Shown here piece by piece: positions 50,327 through 59,529 of a stretch of 64,000 nt of DNA; position 1 is the stretch's first letter, and every line of letters starts with the position of its first letter. This DNA comes from Sulfurimonas sp. HSL1-2. GTDB taxonomy: Bacteria; Campylobacterota; Campylobacteria; Campylobacterales; Sulfurimonadaceae. The stretch is from assembly GCF_039645565.1 (NCBI RefSeq), contig NZ_CP147914.1, positions 1,485,573 to 1,549,572 on the forward strand. Direction: 5' to 3'. The notes under the pieces were generated by a model that saw only the letters and a list, made by a program, of their open reading frames with translations, was not told the origin of the DNA and did no database searches. The position numbers were made by a program, and so were the translations under genes.

Positions 50327-50968
50327 ATGAAAATACGCCCACTGCTATTGGCGGCATCGGCCGCGGCCGCGCTGGCATTCTCCGGCTGCGGCGAGGACAG
50401 CTCGACCGAACTGCGTGTCCACCTGCTCACGATGATCAATGCCCTCGACGGCAATATCTCCGCCCACCACTTCTACGGCGACATCACGCCACTGGCACCC
50501 AGAACATCCCTCGACGACGACTTCGAAGACGTCTCCGAAGCCCCCAGCATCTGGTACACGCTGCCCGCTGCCCCTGACACGAAAGTGGGCAAAGTGACCA
50601 TTTCCCAGGGCCACCTGATCAACGCCTACATCGCCACCGACTGTACGGATGACAATCAAGTGAATCGTGACCATCTCTACCATGCCCCAAACCCCGGTTC
50701 GCTCAATGTCGTTAATACGACCGATACACACTTTACAATCGACTTCGGCGGCGATACGGGTCAGCAGTACTTCGGCGCCTGTGCCGTCAGGGAGTTTGAC
50801 GGTGCAGCGCTTTCCAATCAAAGCAGTATCGATGTTACCGTCGACAGTCAAACCTACACGATCGACCTGCCACAGAACGGGGGCGTTTACGACGTCGTCA
50901 TCTACCCGACAGTCACTCCCCCCTACGTTGGCGTCAAAGAGTTCGCCGTCAAGGCGTTCAAAGGCTGA
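50327..50968 (+). CDS. Lipoprotein of unknown function
   Basis: 213 aa. Lipobox FSGC after a hydrophobic signal; the mature region is Asp/Thr-rich and beta-like (TISQGHLINAYIATDCTDD, VDVTV-type strands). Possibly a bacterial Ig- or calcium-binding-like fold. AAGGAAGAAT precedes the start. No family recognised. Confidence 0.7.
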   Translation: MKIRPLLLAASAAAALAFSGCGEDSSTELRVHLLTMINALDGNISAHHFYGDITPLAPRTSLDDDFEDVSEAPSIWYTLPAAPDTKVGKVTISQGHLINAYIATDCTDDNQVNRDHLYHAPNPGSLNVVNTTDTHFTIDFGGDTGQQYFGACAVREFDGAALSNQSSIDVTVDSQTYTIDLPQNGGVYDVVIYPTVTPPYVGVKEFAVKAFKG

Positions 50969-51080
50969 TCGTCGCGATCGGGGGGTTGCTGTACTCCACG
51001 AGCCCGACAAAATTGTCATCTACTTTTTTCCCGATCTGCTATACAATTTCACGTAATCTATCGGCGGCCCCGGGGCCGTC

Positions 51081-52652
51081 ATGCAAAGGCCCTCAGTGTC
51101 ACTCTTTTCCAATCTTCGCGGCAATCTTTTCGGCGGGCTGACGGCCGCCGTCATCGCGCTGCCGCTTGCGCTCGCCTTCGGCGTCGCCAGCGGTCTCGGC
51201 GCGGCGGCGGGGCTCTACGGCGCCATCATCCTCGGTTTCTTCGCCGCCCTGTTCGGCGGTACCCCTACGCAGATCTCCGGCCCGACCGGCCCCATGACCG
51301 TCGTCGTGGCCGCGGCCGTCGCAACGCTCGGCGGCGATATCGGCCTGGTCGCCACCGTCGTCCTTCTGGCGGGGATCTTCCAGATCGTTTTCGGGTTCAC
51401 CCGCATCGGCCGCTTCGTCCGCTTTATCCCCTATCCGGTCATCTCGGGCTTCATGAGCGGGATCGGCGTCATCATCATCCTGCTGCAGCTCAACCCCCTG
51501 CTGGGACTCCCCTCGGACGCTGCCGTCCTGCACCTGCTGGTCACCCTGCCTTCGCTGCTGCCGCAGACCAACTTCTGGGCGCTCCTGCTGGCACTCGCCG
51601 CCCTGGCCATCGTCTTTTTCACGCCGGCGCGGCTGGCCAAGGTCGTCCCCTCCCCGCTGATCGCCCTCGTCGTGCTCACCCCGCTCTCCGCGCTCCTACA
51701 GCTTCCCGTCGAGACGATCGGCACGATTCCCGCCGAGCTCCCGGCACTTGTCCTGCCGGACTTCAAACTGGAACACTACACGGTCATCATTTCGCTGGCC
51801 TTCACGCTGGCCGTCCTGGGGACCATCGATACCCTGCTGACCTCCATCGTCGCCGACTCCATCACCCGGACCAAGCACAACCCCGACCGTGAACTCTTCG
51901 GCCAGGGGCTGGGCAATACGCTGTGCGCCCTCGTCGGTGCCGTCCCGGGTGCCGGGGCGACGATGCGGACCGTCATCAACGTCAAAAGCGGCGGAACCGA
52001 CCGCCTATCGGGTATGACCCATGCCGTGGTGCTGCTGCTCATCGTCCTCTTCCTTGCACCGCTCGCCTCCAAGATCCCGCTGGCGGTACTGGCCGGTATC
52101 CTCATCAAGGTCGGTGTCGACATCCTGGACTACCGTTTCCTGAAGGTCTGGAAGGAGAGCCCCCGCAGCGACCTTATGACGATGCTCACCGTCTTCTTCG
52201 TCACCGTCTTCGTCGACCTCATCACCGCCGTGGGCCTCGGCATCGTCCTGGCGTCGCTGCTCATCGTCTACCGCATCACCAAGGAGACGCAGATCGTGCT
52301 CGAGACTGCCGGTGCCGGTACGCAGCAGCCTGACCTGGAAGCAAAAAATGCGCGCATCATCCGGATCAACGGCGCTTTCTTCTTCGGCTCCAGCACCTTT
52401 TTCGAGCGCCAGGCGAACAACCTGCTCGATACGAAAACGGTCATCATCGACATTATGAACGTACCGTTTATGGACATCACGGCGATCTTCACCCTCAAAG
52501 ACCTCATCGAAAAGCTGAAAACGGACGGGGTCAGGGTCATTATCGCCGCCCCCGACGCGTTTGCCAAGAAGCTGATGCGCTTCAACCACGAAAAACGGTT
52601 CGAGAACGTCGACTTCGCCCCCTCCCTCCAAAGTGCAGTCGCACTGATTTGA
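51081..52652 (+). CDS. SulP-family anion transporter with STAS domain
   Basis: 523 aa, about 12-14 membrane helices. N-terminal LRGNLFGGLTAAVIALPLALAFGVASGLG and PTQISGPTGPMTVVVAA are classic SulP signatures, and a C-terminal STAS domain (about 440-520) with VPFMDITAIFTLKDLIEKL follows. SulP proteins take up sulfate or bicarbonate, the latter as in BicA; bicarbonate uptake would suit an autotroph. No partner genes are adjacent. Confidence 0.92.
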   Translation: MQRPSVSLFSNLRGNLFGGLTAAVIALPLALAFGVASGLGAAAGLYGAIILGFFAALFGGTPTQISGPTGPMTVVVAAAVATLGGDIGLVATVVLLAGIFQIVFGFTRIGRFVRFIPYPVISGFMSGIGVIIILLQLNPLLGLPSDAAVLHLLVTLPSLLPQTNFWALLLALAALAIVFFTPARLAKVVPSPLIALVVLTPLSALLQLPVETIGTIPAELPALVLPDFKLEHYTVIISLAFTLAVLGTIDTLLTSIVADSITRTKHNPDRELFGQGLGNTLCALVGAVPGAGATMRTVINVKSGGTDRLSGMTHAVVLLLIVLFLAPLASKIPLAVLAGILIKVGVDILDYRFLKVWKESPRSDLMTMLTVFFVTVFVDLITAVGLGIVLASLLIVYRITKETQIVLETAGAGTQQPDLEAKNARIIRINGAFFFGSSTFFERQANNLLDTKTVIIDIMNVPFMDITAIFTLKDLIEKLKTDGVRVIIAAPDAFAKKLMRFNHEKRFENVDFAPSLQSAVALI

Positions 52653-52754
52653 CCCCCCGGGCTCCCCGGGCCCACCGCTTCTTTCCCTCCGGAAACCGTC
52701 CCGATCTTTTTAAATCCGATCTGCCCTTGTAACCTAAGCAAATAAAAAGATTGT

Positions 52755-52773
52755 CTATGCAATAGTTGCATAG
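52755..52773. promoter_or_regulatory. Perfect 19-bp palindrome ahead of the MarR-RND operon
   Basis: CTATGCAATAGTTGCATAG, between the probable promoter and the ribosome site of the marR gene; arms of eight bases and a three-base centre fit a MarR dimer site. Confidence 0.65.
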
Positions 52774-52790
52774 GTAATTAAAGGAGCCCC

Positions 52791-53246
52791 ATGGAATATC
52801 TTCTGGATGATTCAATCGGTTTTCGTCTCAACCGCACGGCCAACATCATTCACGCCGGATTTTCGAAATGCATCGAACCCTTCGGGATCGCACCCGAACA
52901 GTTCGCGACACTGAAGATCATCAGCGAGGACGGCGAGATCACCCAGTCCGAGATCGCCGAGATGCTTGCGAAGGGAAAACCGACCGTCAGCCGGGCCCTT
53001 GACGCCCTTGAAAAAAAGGGGTTGATCGTCCGTGAACGCAAAAGCGAAGACCGGCGCATCAAACCGATCCGTCTCACCGACAGGGGGCAGGAGATCCTTG
53101 ACCTGGTCATCCCCAAAGCCCTGACGTTCAACAATGCCATCAAAGCCCGGCTCACCCCGGATGAGATCAAAACTTTTTACCGTGTCCTCGACACCATCGT
53201 CGACACTTCCGAAACCCATACCAAGCAACTAGGAGCATCACTATGA
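52791..53246 (+). CDS. MarR-family regulator of the efflux operon
   Basis: 151 aa. Winged-helix ITQSEIAEMLAKGKPTVSRALDALEKKGLIVRERKSEDRR with the DRR wing. The first gene of a four-gene operon, overlapping the next gene by four bases (ATGA). Likely represses the operon through the palindrome 18 bases upstream. Confidence 0.92.
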   Translation: MEYLLDDSIGFRLNRTANIIHAGFSKCIEPFGIAPEQFATLKIISEDGEITQSEIAEMLAKGKPTVSRALDALEKKGLIVRERKSEDRRIKPIRLTDRGQEILDLVIPKALTFNNAIKARLTPDEIKTFYRVLDTIVDTSETHTKQLGASL

Positions 53247-54367
53247 AACGACACCCCTACGCCCCGCTCGTTTTCGCGGCATCACTGCTGTTCGGAAGCA
53301 GCCTTTTGGCCGAAACGGCAGCCCCCGCCGCCCCGGCACCGCACGCCGATGCCTACGTCGTCAAGGCATTGAAAACAAGCGACGTCGTCCTGAGCTACCC
53401 TGCCCGGCTCAAGAGCATCCGCAGTGCCACCGTCGTCTCCCGCGTGACGGGCGTACTGCTTGAGAAGCGCTTCAAAGAGGGCGACTACGTCAAGAAAGGC
53501 ACCCGCCTCTACCAGATCGAACCCGACCTCTACCAGGCGGCGGTCAACGAGCAGAAAGCCTCCGTCATCCTCCAAGAAGCGCTCTATACGAAAGCCGAAC
53601 GCGACTGGGCACGGGCACAGTCCCTCTACAAGGACAACGCCATCAGCGTCCAGGAGCACGATGCAGCGCTCTCGGCCTTTGAAACGGCACGCGCGCAGGT
53701 GAACGCGGCGAAGGCGCAGCTGCAGACCAGAGAGCTGGAACTGGGCTATACCGACGTCACCGCCCCCATCAGCGGGATCGCCGGCATCAAGCAGACCGAC
53801 GTCGGTAACGTCGTCAACGCCGGCACGCCGCTCGTGACCATCACCCAGACCGACCCGATTTACGCCCTCTTTTCCATCCCTTCGGGTGACCTGCAGAAAG
53901 CACGTGTTTCCAACAAAGAGGGGCGCTGGAGCTGGGCCAAAACGGGCAAGCTCAAAGCGACGCTCGACGTCGACGGCATCAAGGTGAGCGGCGAGATCGA
54001 CTATATCGCACCGGATGCGGATACGAAGACGGGCAGCGTCAGCGCCCGGGCGCGTTTCAAGAACAGCGACAACCTCCTGCTGCCGGGTGCCTTCGGGCGC
54101 ATCACGATCGAAGGTATCCGTCGCGAAAACGTCATCATGATCCCGCAGAAGGCCGTTTTGCAGAACCCGATGGGCACCATCGTCTTCGTCGAGCAGGAGG
54201 GGCAGGCCGCCGTCCGCCCCGTCGTCCTCGGCGACCCCGTCGGCAACAGTTTCGTCGTACGCAAAGGGCTTGCCGAAGGGGATAAGGTCATCGTGAACAA
54301 CTTCTTCCGTGTCAAACCCGGCGCCCCTGTCATCATCGACAAAACCGTCGATGCGGAAGGCAAATAA
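53243..54367 (+). CDS. RND efflux membrane-fusion (adaptor) protein
   Basis: 374 aa. Signal peptide ending LLA, then a lipoyl/barrel-sandwich half (ATVVSRVTGVLLEKRFKEGDYVKKGTRLYQIEPD), a helical hairpin (about 100-160), the returning lipoyl half (YTDVTAPISGIAG) and beta barrel. AcrA/MexA type, but with no lipobox. Periplasmic bridge between the RND pump and outer-membrane channel. Confidence 0.93.
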   Translation: MKRHPYAPLVFAASLLFGSSLLAETAAPAAPAPHADAYVVKALKTSDVVLSYPARLKSIRSATVVSRVTGVLLEKRFKEGDYVKKGTRLYQIEPDLYQAAVNEQKASVILQEALYTKAERDWARAQSLYKDNAISVQEHDAALSAFETARAQVNAAKAQLQTRELELGYTDVTAPISGIAGIKQTDVGNVVNAGTPLVTITQTDPIYALFSIPSGDLQKARVSNKEGRWSWAKTGKLKATLDVDGIKVSGEIDYIAPDADTKTGSVSARARFKNSDNLLLPGAFGRITIEGIRRENVIMIPQKAVLQNPMGTIVFVEQEGQAAVRPVVLGDPVGNSFVVRKGLAEGDKVIVNNFFRVKPGAPVIIDKTVDAEGK

Positions 54368-54379
54368 AGGTAACCGTTA

Positions 54380-57300
54380 ATGTTTTCAAAATTTTTCATC
54401 GACCGGCCCATTTTTGCCTCGGTCCTCTCCATCATTGTCATTCTGGCGGGGGTCGTAGCGATCAAGGGGCTGCCGGTCCAGGAGTACCCCAGCATCGTGC
54501 CGCCGCAGATCAACGTCCAGGCGGTCTACCCGGGCGCAGATGCCGAAACCCTCGCCAATACCGTCGCGGCCCCGCTCGAAGACGCCATCAACGGTGCGAA
54601 GGATATGATCTACATGACCTCGACCGCTTCGCCGAGCGGGATCCTGACCATGAGCATCACCTTCGCCACCGGCACGGACCCCTCCGCCGCCAACGTCGAC
54701 GTCAACAACCGCGTCCAGGTGGCCCTGAACAAGCTGCCCGAAGAGGTGCGCCGGCAGGGCGTCAGTGTGCGCGAACGCTCCCCGGACATGCTGCGCGTCA
54801 TCGCCTTTACCTCGGAAGAGCGTGTCCATGACGCCCTCTGGCTGAACAACTACGCCCTCATCAACGTCATCGACGACATCAAGCGTATCCCCGGCGTCGG
54901 AGACGCTTTTTTGTTCGGGTCGAAAGAGTACGCCCTGCGCGTCTGGCTCAAACCCGACAGCCTCGCGGCCTACGACCTGACAGTGAGCGACGTGCTCAGC
55001 GTCATCCGCAGCCAGAACGTCCAGCTCGCCGCGGGACAGATCGGCGGCGAGCCCGCCGCAGAAAAGATGGCCTACACCTACACGGTCACGACCCCCGGCC
55101 GCCTCAAGAGTGCCGATGAGTTCGGCAACATTCTCGTCCGCACCAATCCTGACGGCTCTTCGCTGCGCCTCAAAGACGTCGCCCGGGTCGAACTGGGCGC
55201 CGAACGCTATATGCTCAAGGGCACCCGCAACAAGGAGCCGATGGCCGTAGCCGGGGTCTTCCTGGCTCCCGGCGCCAACGCGCTCGAGGTCGATGCTGCC
55301 CTGACGAAGGTGCTCGAAGAGGTTTCGCAGAAGTTCCCAGAGGATGTCCGCTACCACACCCTCTACGACACGACAACCTTCGTCAAGACCTCCATTGAAG
55401 AGGTGCTGATGACCCTGGCCGAGGCAATCGTGATGGTCGTCCTGATCATCTACTTCTTCCTCGGCAACGTCCGGGCGACGATCATCCCGGTCCTGGCGAT
55501 CCCGGTCTCCATCGTAGGAACCTTCGCCGGGCTCTACATTGCGGGCTTTTCGATCAACCTGCTCACCCTCTTCGCGCTCATTCTCGCCATCGGGCTCGTT
55601 GTCGACGACGCCATCATCGTCATCGAGAACGTCGAGCGTCTCCTGCACGAGCGCAAGGAGCTCACGGTCCGCGAAGCGACGATCGAGGCGATGCGCGAGA
55701 TCACGGGACCGGTCGTCGCGATCGTTTTCGTCCTCTCGGCCGTCTTTATCCCCGCCTCGCTCATGGGCGGTTTCAGCGGGGTGATGTACCAGCAGTTCGC
55801 GATGACCATCGTCATCTCCGTCGTCATCTCGGGGATCGTCGCGCTCAGCCTGACGCCGGCGCTCTGCAAGGTCTTCCTGCGCCGCGAGGAGCCGCGTCCG
55901 ATCCTGCCGATCCGTATCTTCAACGCCTTCTTTGAACGTCTCACCTCCGGCTTCAACCGCGGGGTACGCCTGACGCTCAAACTGGCGGTCATGAACCTGC
56001 TGATCTTCGGCGTCCTTATCGGGGCCGGAGCCTGGATGTCGCAGAAACTGCCGACCGGCCTTGTCCCCGGCGAGGACAAAGGGGTCCTGATGGTCCTCAC
56101 CTACCTCATGCCGGGTGCGTCGCTCGAACGCACCGTCGAAGTCCAAAGCCAGGTCGCCGACACCCTTCTGGCCGACCCGCTGATCGAGTCCTTGGGGGCC
56201 ATGAGCGGGATCGACCTCGCGACCTTCGCCTTCAAGTCCGACGCGGGGGTCGCCTTTGCACACCTCACCGACTGGTCCGAGCGGACCGAGCCGAGCCAGA
56301 GCGCCGATGCGATGGCCGGCAAGTTCATGATGCAGATGATGCAGAACAAAGAGGCGATGATCATCCCGGTCAACCCGCCGCCGATCCGCGGCATGAGCGC
56401 CACGGGCGGCTTCGAGCTCTATGTCCAGGACCGCACCGGCGGCGACCTGCTCGCCTTTGACGGACTGATGAAACAGCTGGTCGAGAAAGCCAACGCGCGG
56501 CCGGAGCTCACGCGGGTCCGTACGACCTTCAACGCCGGGGTGCCGCAGTACCGCATCACCGTCGACGAGGACAAGGCCAAGGCGCTGGGGGTCCAGATCT
56601 CCGATATCTACACGACGCTGGGCTCGACCTTCGGGACCGGGTACGCCAACGACTTCAACCTCTACGGACGTACCTACCACGTCAACGTCCAGCTCGAGCC
56701 CTCCTACCGGGAGAGCGTCGAGGATTACCGCGACGTGTTCGTCCGCTCCTCCAGCGGTGCGCTGATCCCGATCAGCTCCCTCGTCGATGCCAAGCGCATC
56801 GTAGGGCCGAGCGTCGTGCAGCGTTTCAACATGTTCACGGCGGCGCAGCTCTCCGGACAGCCCTCACCGGGCTACAGTTCGGGCGACGCGATGCGCGCCA
56901 TCCAGGAAGTGGCGGCGGAGGTCCTGCCTGAGGGCTATACCATCGCCTGGGCCGGGACCTCCTACCAGGAGCAGCAGGTGGCGGGCAAAGGCAACAACGC
57001 CTTCATCTTCGCCATCGTCTTCATCTTCCTGATCCTCGCAGCCCTCTACGAGAGCTGGATGATCCCGTTCACGATCCTGATGACCGTCCCGTTCGCCCTG
57101 CTCGGCGCGACGCTGGCCGTCTACTTCCGCGGGCTCGAGAACGACATCTATTTCCAGGTCGGGCTCGTCACCCTGGTCGGCCTTACCGCGAAGAACGCGA
57201 TCCTGATCGTCGAGTTCGCGCAGCAGAAACTGCGCGAGGGGCTCGACCTCTACCAGGCGACGCTGGAGGGGGCACGGATCCGTTTCCGCCCCATCGTCAT

Positions 57301-57514
57301 GACGTCGCTCGCCTTTATCGGCGGGACGCTGCCGCTGGCGCTGAGCACCGGTGCCGGCGCGAACAGCCGCCATATCATCGGGACGACCGTCGTCGGCGGG
57401 ATGGTGATGCTGACCGTGGTCGCGATCTTCTTCATCCCGCTCTTTTACTACCTGATCATGCGCCTGCGGGCCAAATTCTACACCGACAAAGGAGGCGAAG
57501 ATGAACGCGCATAA
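54380..57514 (+). CDS. RND (HAE1) multidrug efflux pump
   Basis: 1044 aa, the usual AcrB length. N-terminal FFIDRPIFASVLSIIVILAGVVAI, and GLVVDDAIIVIENVER with the two Asp of the proton relay. Later QVGLVTLVGLTAKNAILIVEFAQ and the second half membrane set. Proton-driven pump for hydrophobic compounds across the envelope. Overlaps the channel gene by 14 nt. Confidence 0.95.
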   Translation: MFSKFFIDRPIFASVLSIIVILAGVVAIKGLPVQEYPSIVPPQINVQAVYPGADAETLANTVAAPLEDAINGAKDMIYMTSTASPSGILTMSITFATGTDPSAANVDVNNRVQVALNKLPEEVRRQGVSVRERSPDMLRVIAFTSEERVHDALWLNNYALINVIDDIKRIPGVGDAFLFGSKEYALRVWLKPDSLAAYDLTVSDVLSVIRSQNVQLAAGQIGGEPAAEKMAYTYTVTTPGRLKSADEFGNILVRTNPDGSSLRLKDVARVELGAERYMLKGTRNKEPMAVAGVFLAPGANALEVDAALTKVLEEVSQKFPEDVRYHTLYDTTTFVKTSIEEVLMTLAEAIVMVVLIIYFFLGNVRATIIPVLAIPVSIVGTFAGLYIAGFSINLLTLFALILAIGLVVDDAIIVIENVERLLHERKELTVREATIEAMREITGPVVAIVFVLSAVFIPASLMGGFSGVMYQQFAMTIVISVVISGIVALSLTPALCKVFLRREEPRPILPIRIFNAFFERLTSGFNRGVRLTLKLAVMNLLIFGVLIGAGAWMSQKLPTGLVPGEDKGVLMVLTYLMPGASLERTVEVQSQVADTLLADPLIESLGAMSGIDLATFAFKSDAGVAFAHLTDWSERTEPSQSADAMAGKFMMQMMQNKEAMIIPVNPPPIRGMSATGGFELYVQDRTGGDLLAFDGLMKQLVEKANARPELTRVRTTFNAGVPQYRITVDEDKAKALGVQISDIYTTLGSTFGTGYANDFNLYGRTYHVNVQLEPSYRESVEDYRDVFVRSSSGALIPISSLVDAKRIVGPSVVQRFNMFTAAQLSGQPSPGYSSGDAMRAIQEVAAEVLPEGYTIAWAGTSYQEQQVAGKGNNAFIFAIVFIFLILAALYESWMIPFTILMTVPFALLGATLAVYFRGLENDIYFQVGLVTLVGLTAKNAILIVEFAQQKLREGLDLYQATLEGARIRFRPIVMTSLAFIGGTLPLALSTGAGANSRHIIGTTVVGGMVMLTVVAIFFIPLFYYLIMRLRAKFYTDKGGEDERA

Positions 57515-58904
57515 GCTCCTCTCCCTCGCGGCGGCCCTCTGGCTGCTCGGCGGCTGTTCCATGGCGCCGAAGCTCACCGTCACGCCGCCCGAACTGCCGG
57601 AACAAAGCACGGCTTCGGCCGACACCAATGCCAGCACGCTCGGTGCGACGTGGTGGAAAGCCTTCAACGACGAGACGCTCGATGCCCTGGTCGAAGAGGC
57701 GCTGCAAAACAACGACGACCTGAAAATCGCCGCGAGCCGTGTCGACCAGGCGGCGGCATCGCTCGGCTTCAGCCGTGCCGAACGCTACCCGACCCTCGAC
57801 GGCGGGGCATCGGCATACCGGCAGAAGACCAGCGGGGAGACGCTCTCGCCCTTCTCCGGGTTTATCTACAACAGTTACGACCTCTCCGTCACGGCGGCCT
57901 ACGAGCTGGACTTCTGGGGCAAATACAAAAACCTCGAAGCGGCGGCGCGCGGGCAGCTGATCGCGACCGAAGCCGACCGGGAAACCGTGCGGATCGGCCT
58001 CATTGCCGGCGTCGCGGAGCTCTACTTCAACCTCGTCTCCCTGCGGCGTCAGATCATCGTCACCGAAGAGACGGTTGAAGCTTTCAAAGAGAGTTACGAG
58101 TACCGTGCGCGCCAGTTCCAGCACGGTGCGATCGACGAGCTCACCTTGCAGCAGTCCCATGCGCTCTATGCGACGGCGAAGGTCTCCCTTGCTTCCCTGC
58201 GCGAGGAGCATGCCCTCGCCGAAAACGCGATGGGCATCCTGCTGGGTCGTTCGCCGAAAGCCCTGCTCGAAGCGGCCTATGACACGGTGAGCATGCTGCC
58301 CGAACCGCAGTCTGTTCCGGCCGACCTCACCTCGAGCCTGCTTGAGCGCCGCCCCGACGTCCTGGCCGCCGAATCGCGCCTGCGCACGGCCAACGCGACG
58401 ATCGGCGTGGCGAAGGCCGCCTATTTCCCGACCATTTCACTGACCGGCACCGCCGGCTACAGCAGCAGCGAGCTGGACAACCTCCTCAACGCCTCCGCCC
58501 AGATGTGGGGCCTCGGCGCCGCGCTCTACGTTCCCCTGTTCGATTTCGGGCGGATCGGGAACAGCGTCAGGGAGGCGGAAGCGAAGAAGGATGAAGCCGT
58601 CACGCTCTATGCGCAGACGGTAAAGGTGGCGTTCAAAGAGGTGTATGATGCGCTGGCGAAGATCCGCGCGGCCGATGAGAAGCTCACCGCGCAGGAGGAG
58701 GCGAATACGGCGCTGGAAAAAGTCCTGAGCCTCTCACAGCGCCGCTTCGACAGCGGGTACGGAACCTACCTGGAAGTCATCGACGCCAAGCGGCTCCTGC
58801 TTGCGTCGCGGCTGAACCTCGTGCAGCTGAGTGCCGCCCGGATCACGAACCAGATCTCGCTCTACAAAGCCTTGGGGGGCGGATGGGAGCGTGCCCGCCC
58901 CTAA
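57501..58904 (+). CDS. Outer-membrane efflux lipoprotein (OprM/NodT type)
   Basis: 467 aa. Lipobox LGGC, then two OEP domains: WWKAFNDETLDALVEEALQNNDDLKIAASRVDQA and the second half starting near RRPDVLAAESRLRTANATIGVAKA. TolC-like trimeric channel. Last gene of the operon. Confidence 0.94.
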   Translation: MNAHKLLSLAAALWLLGGCSMAPKLTVTPPELPEQSTASADTNASTLGATWWKAFNDETLDALVEEALQNNDDLKIAASRVDQAAASLGFSRAERYPTLDGGASAYRQKTSGETLSPFSGFIYNSYDLSVTAAYELDFWGKYKNLEAAARGQLIATEADRETVRIGLIAGVAELYFNLVSLRRQIIVTEETVEAFKESYEYRARQFQHGAIDELTLQQSHALYATAKVSLASLREEHALAENAMGILLGRSPKALLEAAYDTVSMLPEPQSVPADLTSSLLERRPDVLAAESRLRTANATIGVAKAAYFPTISLTGTAGYSSSELDNLLNASAQMWGLGAALYVPLFDFGRIGNSVREAEAKKDEAVTLYAQTVKVAFKEVYDALAKIRAADEKLTAQEEANTALEKVLSLSQRRFDSGYGTYLEVIDAKRLLLASRLNLVQLSAARITNQISLYKALGGGWERARP

Positions 58905-58931
58905 CGGGTACCACACTCCCGGTCCGCCGTA

Positions 58932-59129
58932 TCAGAAGTTCCCGTTGAGAAAATCCGAATCGTTGAGGACTCTCGCTTTCTCGAAGCCGTCCTCGGTCCC
59001 TTTGGGATTGGTGGAAAAACCTGCGAGCGAGCCGCAGTGGGGGCATTTGCCCTCATTGAGAAGTGCCAGCTGATCCAGGGTGATCTTCCCGTTGCACTCC
59101 TGGCAGTAGAAGAAAGTTTCCTCTTCCAT
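58932..59129 (-). CDS. Small zinc-ribbon protein
   Basis: 65 aa. FYCQECNGKITLDQLALLNEGKCPHCGSL: two CxxC pairs of a zinc ribbon, then a short tail. ATG 59129 shares one base with the stop of the Cys protein just upstream (TGATG), so the two are translated together. Role unknown. Confidence 0.7.
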   Translation of the reverse strand: MEEETFFYCQECNGKITLDQLALLNEGKCPHCGSLAGFSTNPKGTEDGFEKARVLNDSDFLNGNF

Positions 59130-59341
59130 CAGTAGCTGCCTTCCCCGACAGCAATGACGTAGTTGTCGTCGACGGGGATCACGTTGAATTCATGCTTGCC
59201 GCAGAAGGACTCGTTGAGCTGCTGCGCCCAGGCACGGGCGACCATCAGCGCGTTCTCCTTGTCATCAAAGGTTTTGATCTGCGGCATATTCTGGCGCTTG
59301 GCGCATCCGCACATTTTTTCTACTACAACATGGTATTCCAT
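59129..59341 (-). CDS. Small Cys protein of the CxCAK...FCGKHxF family (copy 2)
   Basis: 70 aa. EYHVVVEKMCGCAKRQNMPQI ... NESFCGKHEFNVIPVDDNYVIAVGEGSY. Same plan as copies at 29583 and 62558. ATG 59341 has AAGGATTACAG. Coupled to the zinc-ribbon gene downstream, which supports a metal-related role. Confidence 0.72.
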   Translation of the reverse strand: MEYHVVVEKMCGCAKRQNMPQIKTFDDKENALMVARAWAQQLNESFCGKHEFNVIPVDDNYVIAVGEGSY

Positions 59342-59529
59342 CTGTAATCCTTTTTTTGAGTTCCCGTTGTTCTGCATACCCCGTTCCAGAAGGCCTTTTT
59401 TGGGGAGAAATAGCCTCTTCCGGTAACGCTCTATTCTTGAAGATATGATTTAGTCCGGGAGCAATATAAATACACAATATAATGTTTGGTAATATTCCGC
59501 CCCTAAAAACCATCTTTAAAGGAATACTC

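Noticed and set aside
54386-56680. Very long antisense frame (764 aa) opposite the RND pump gene
   Set aside because: Typical shadow of a GC-rich gene; no start signal and low-complexity Asp/Arg-rich sequence, while the sense strand encodes a complete RND protein.
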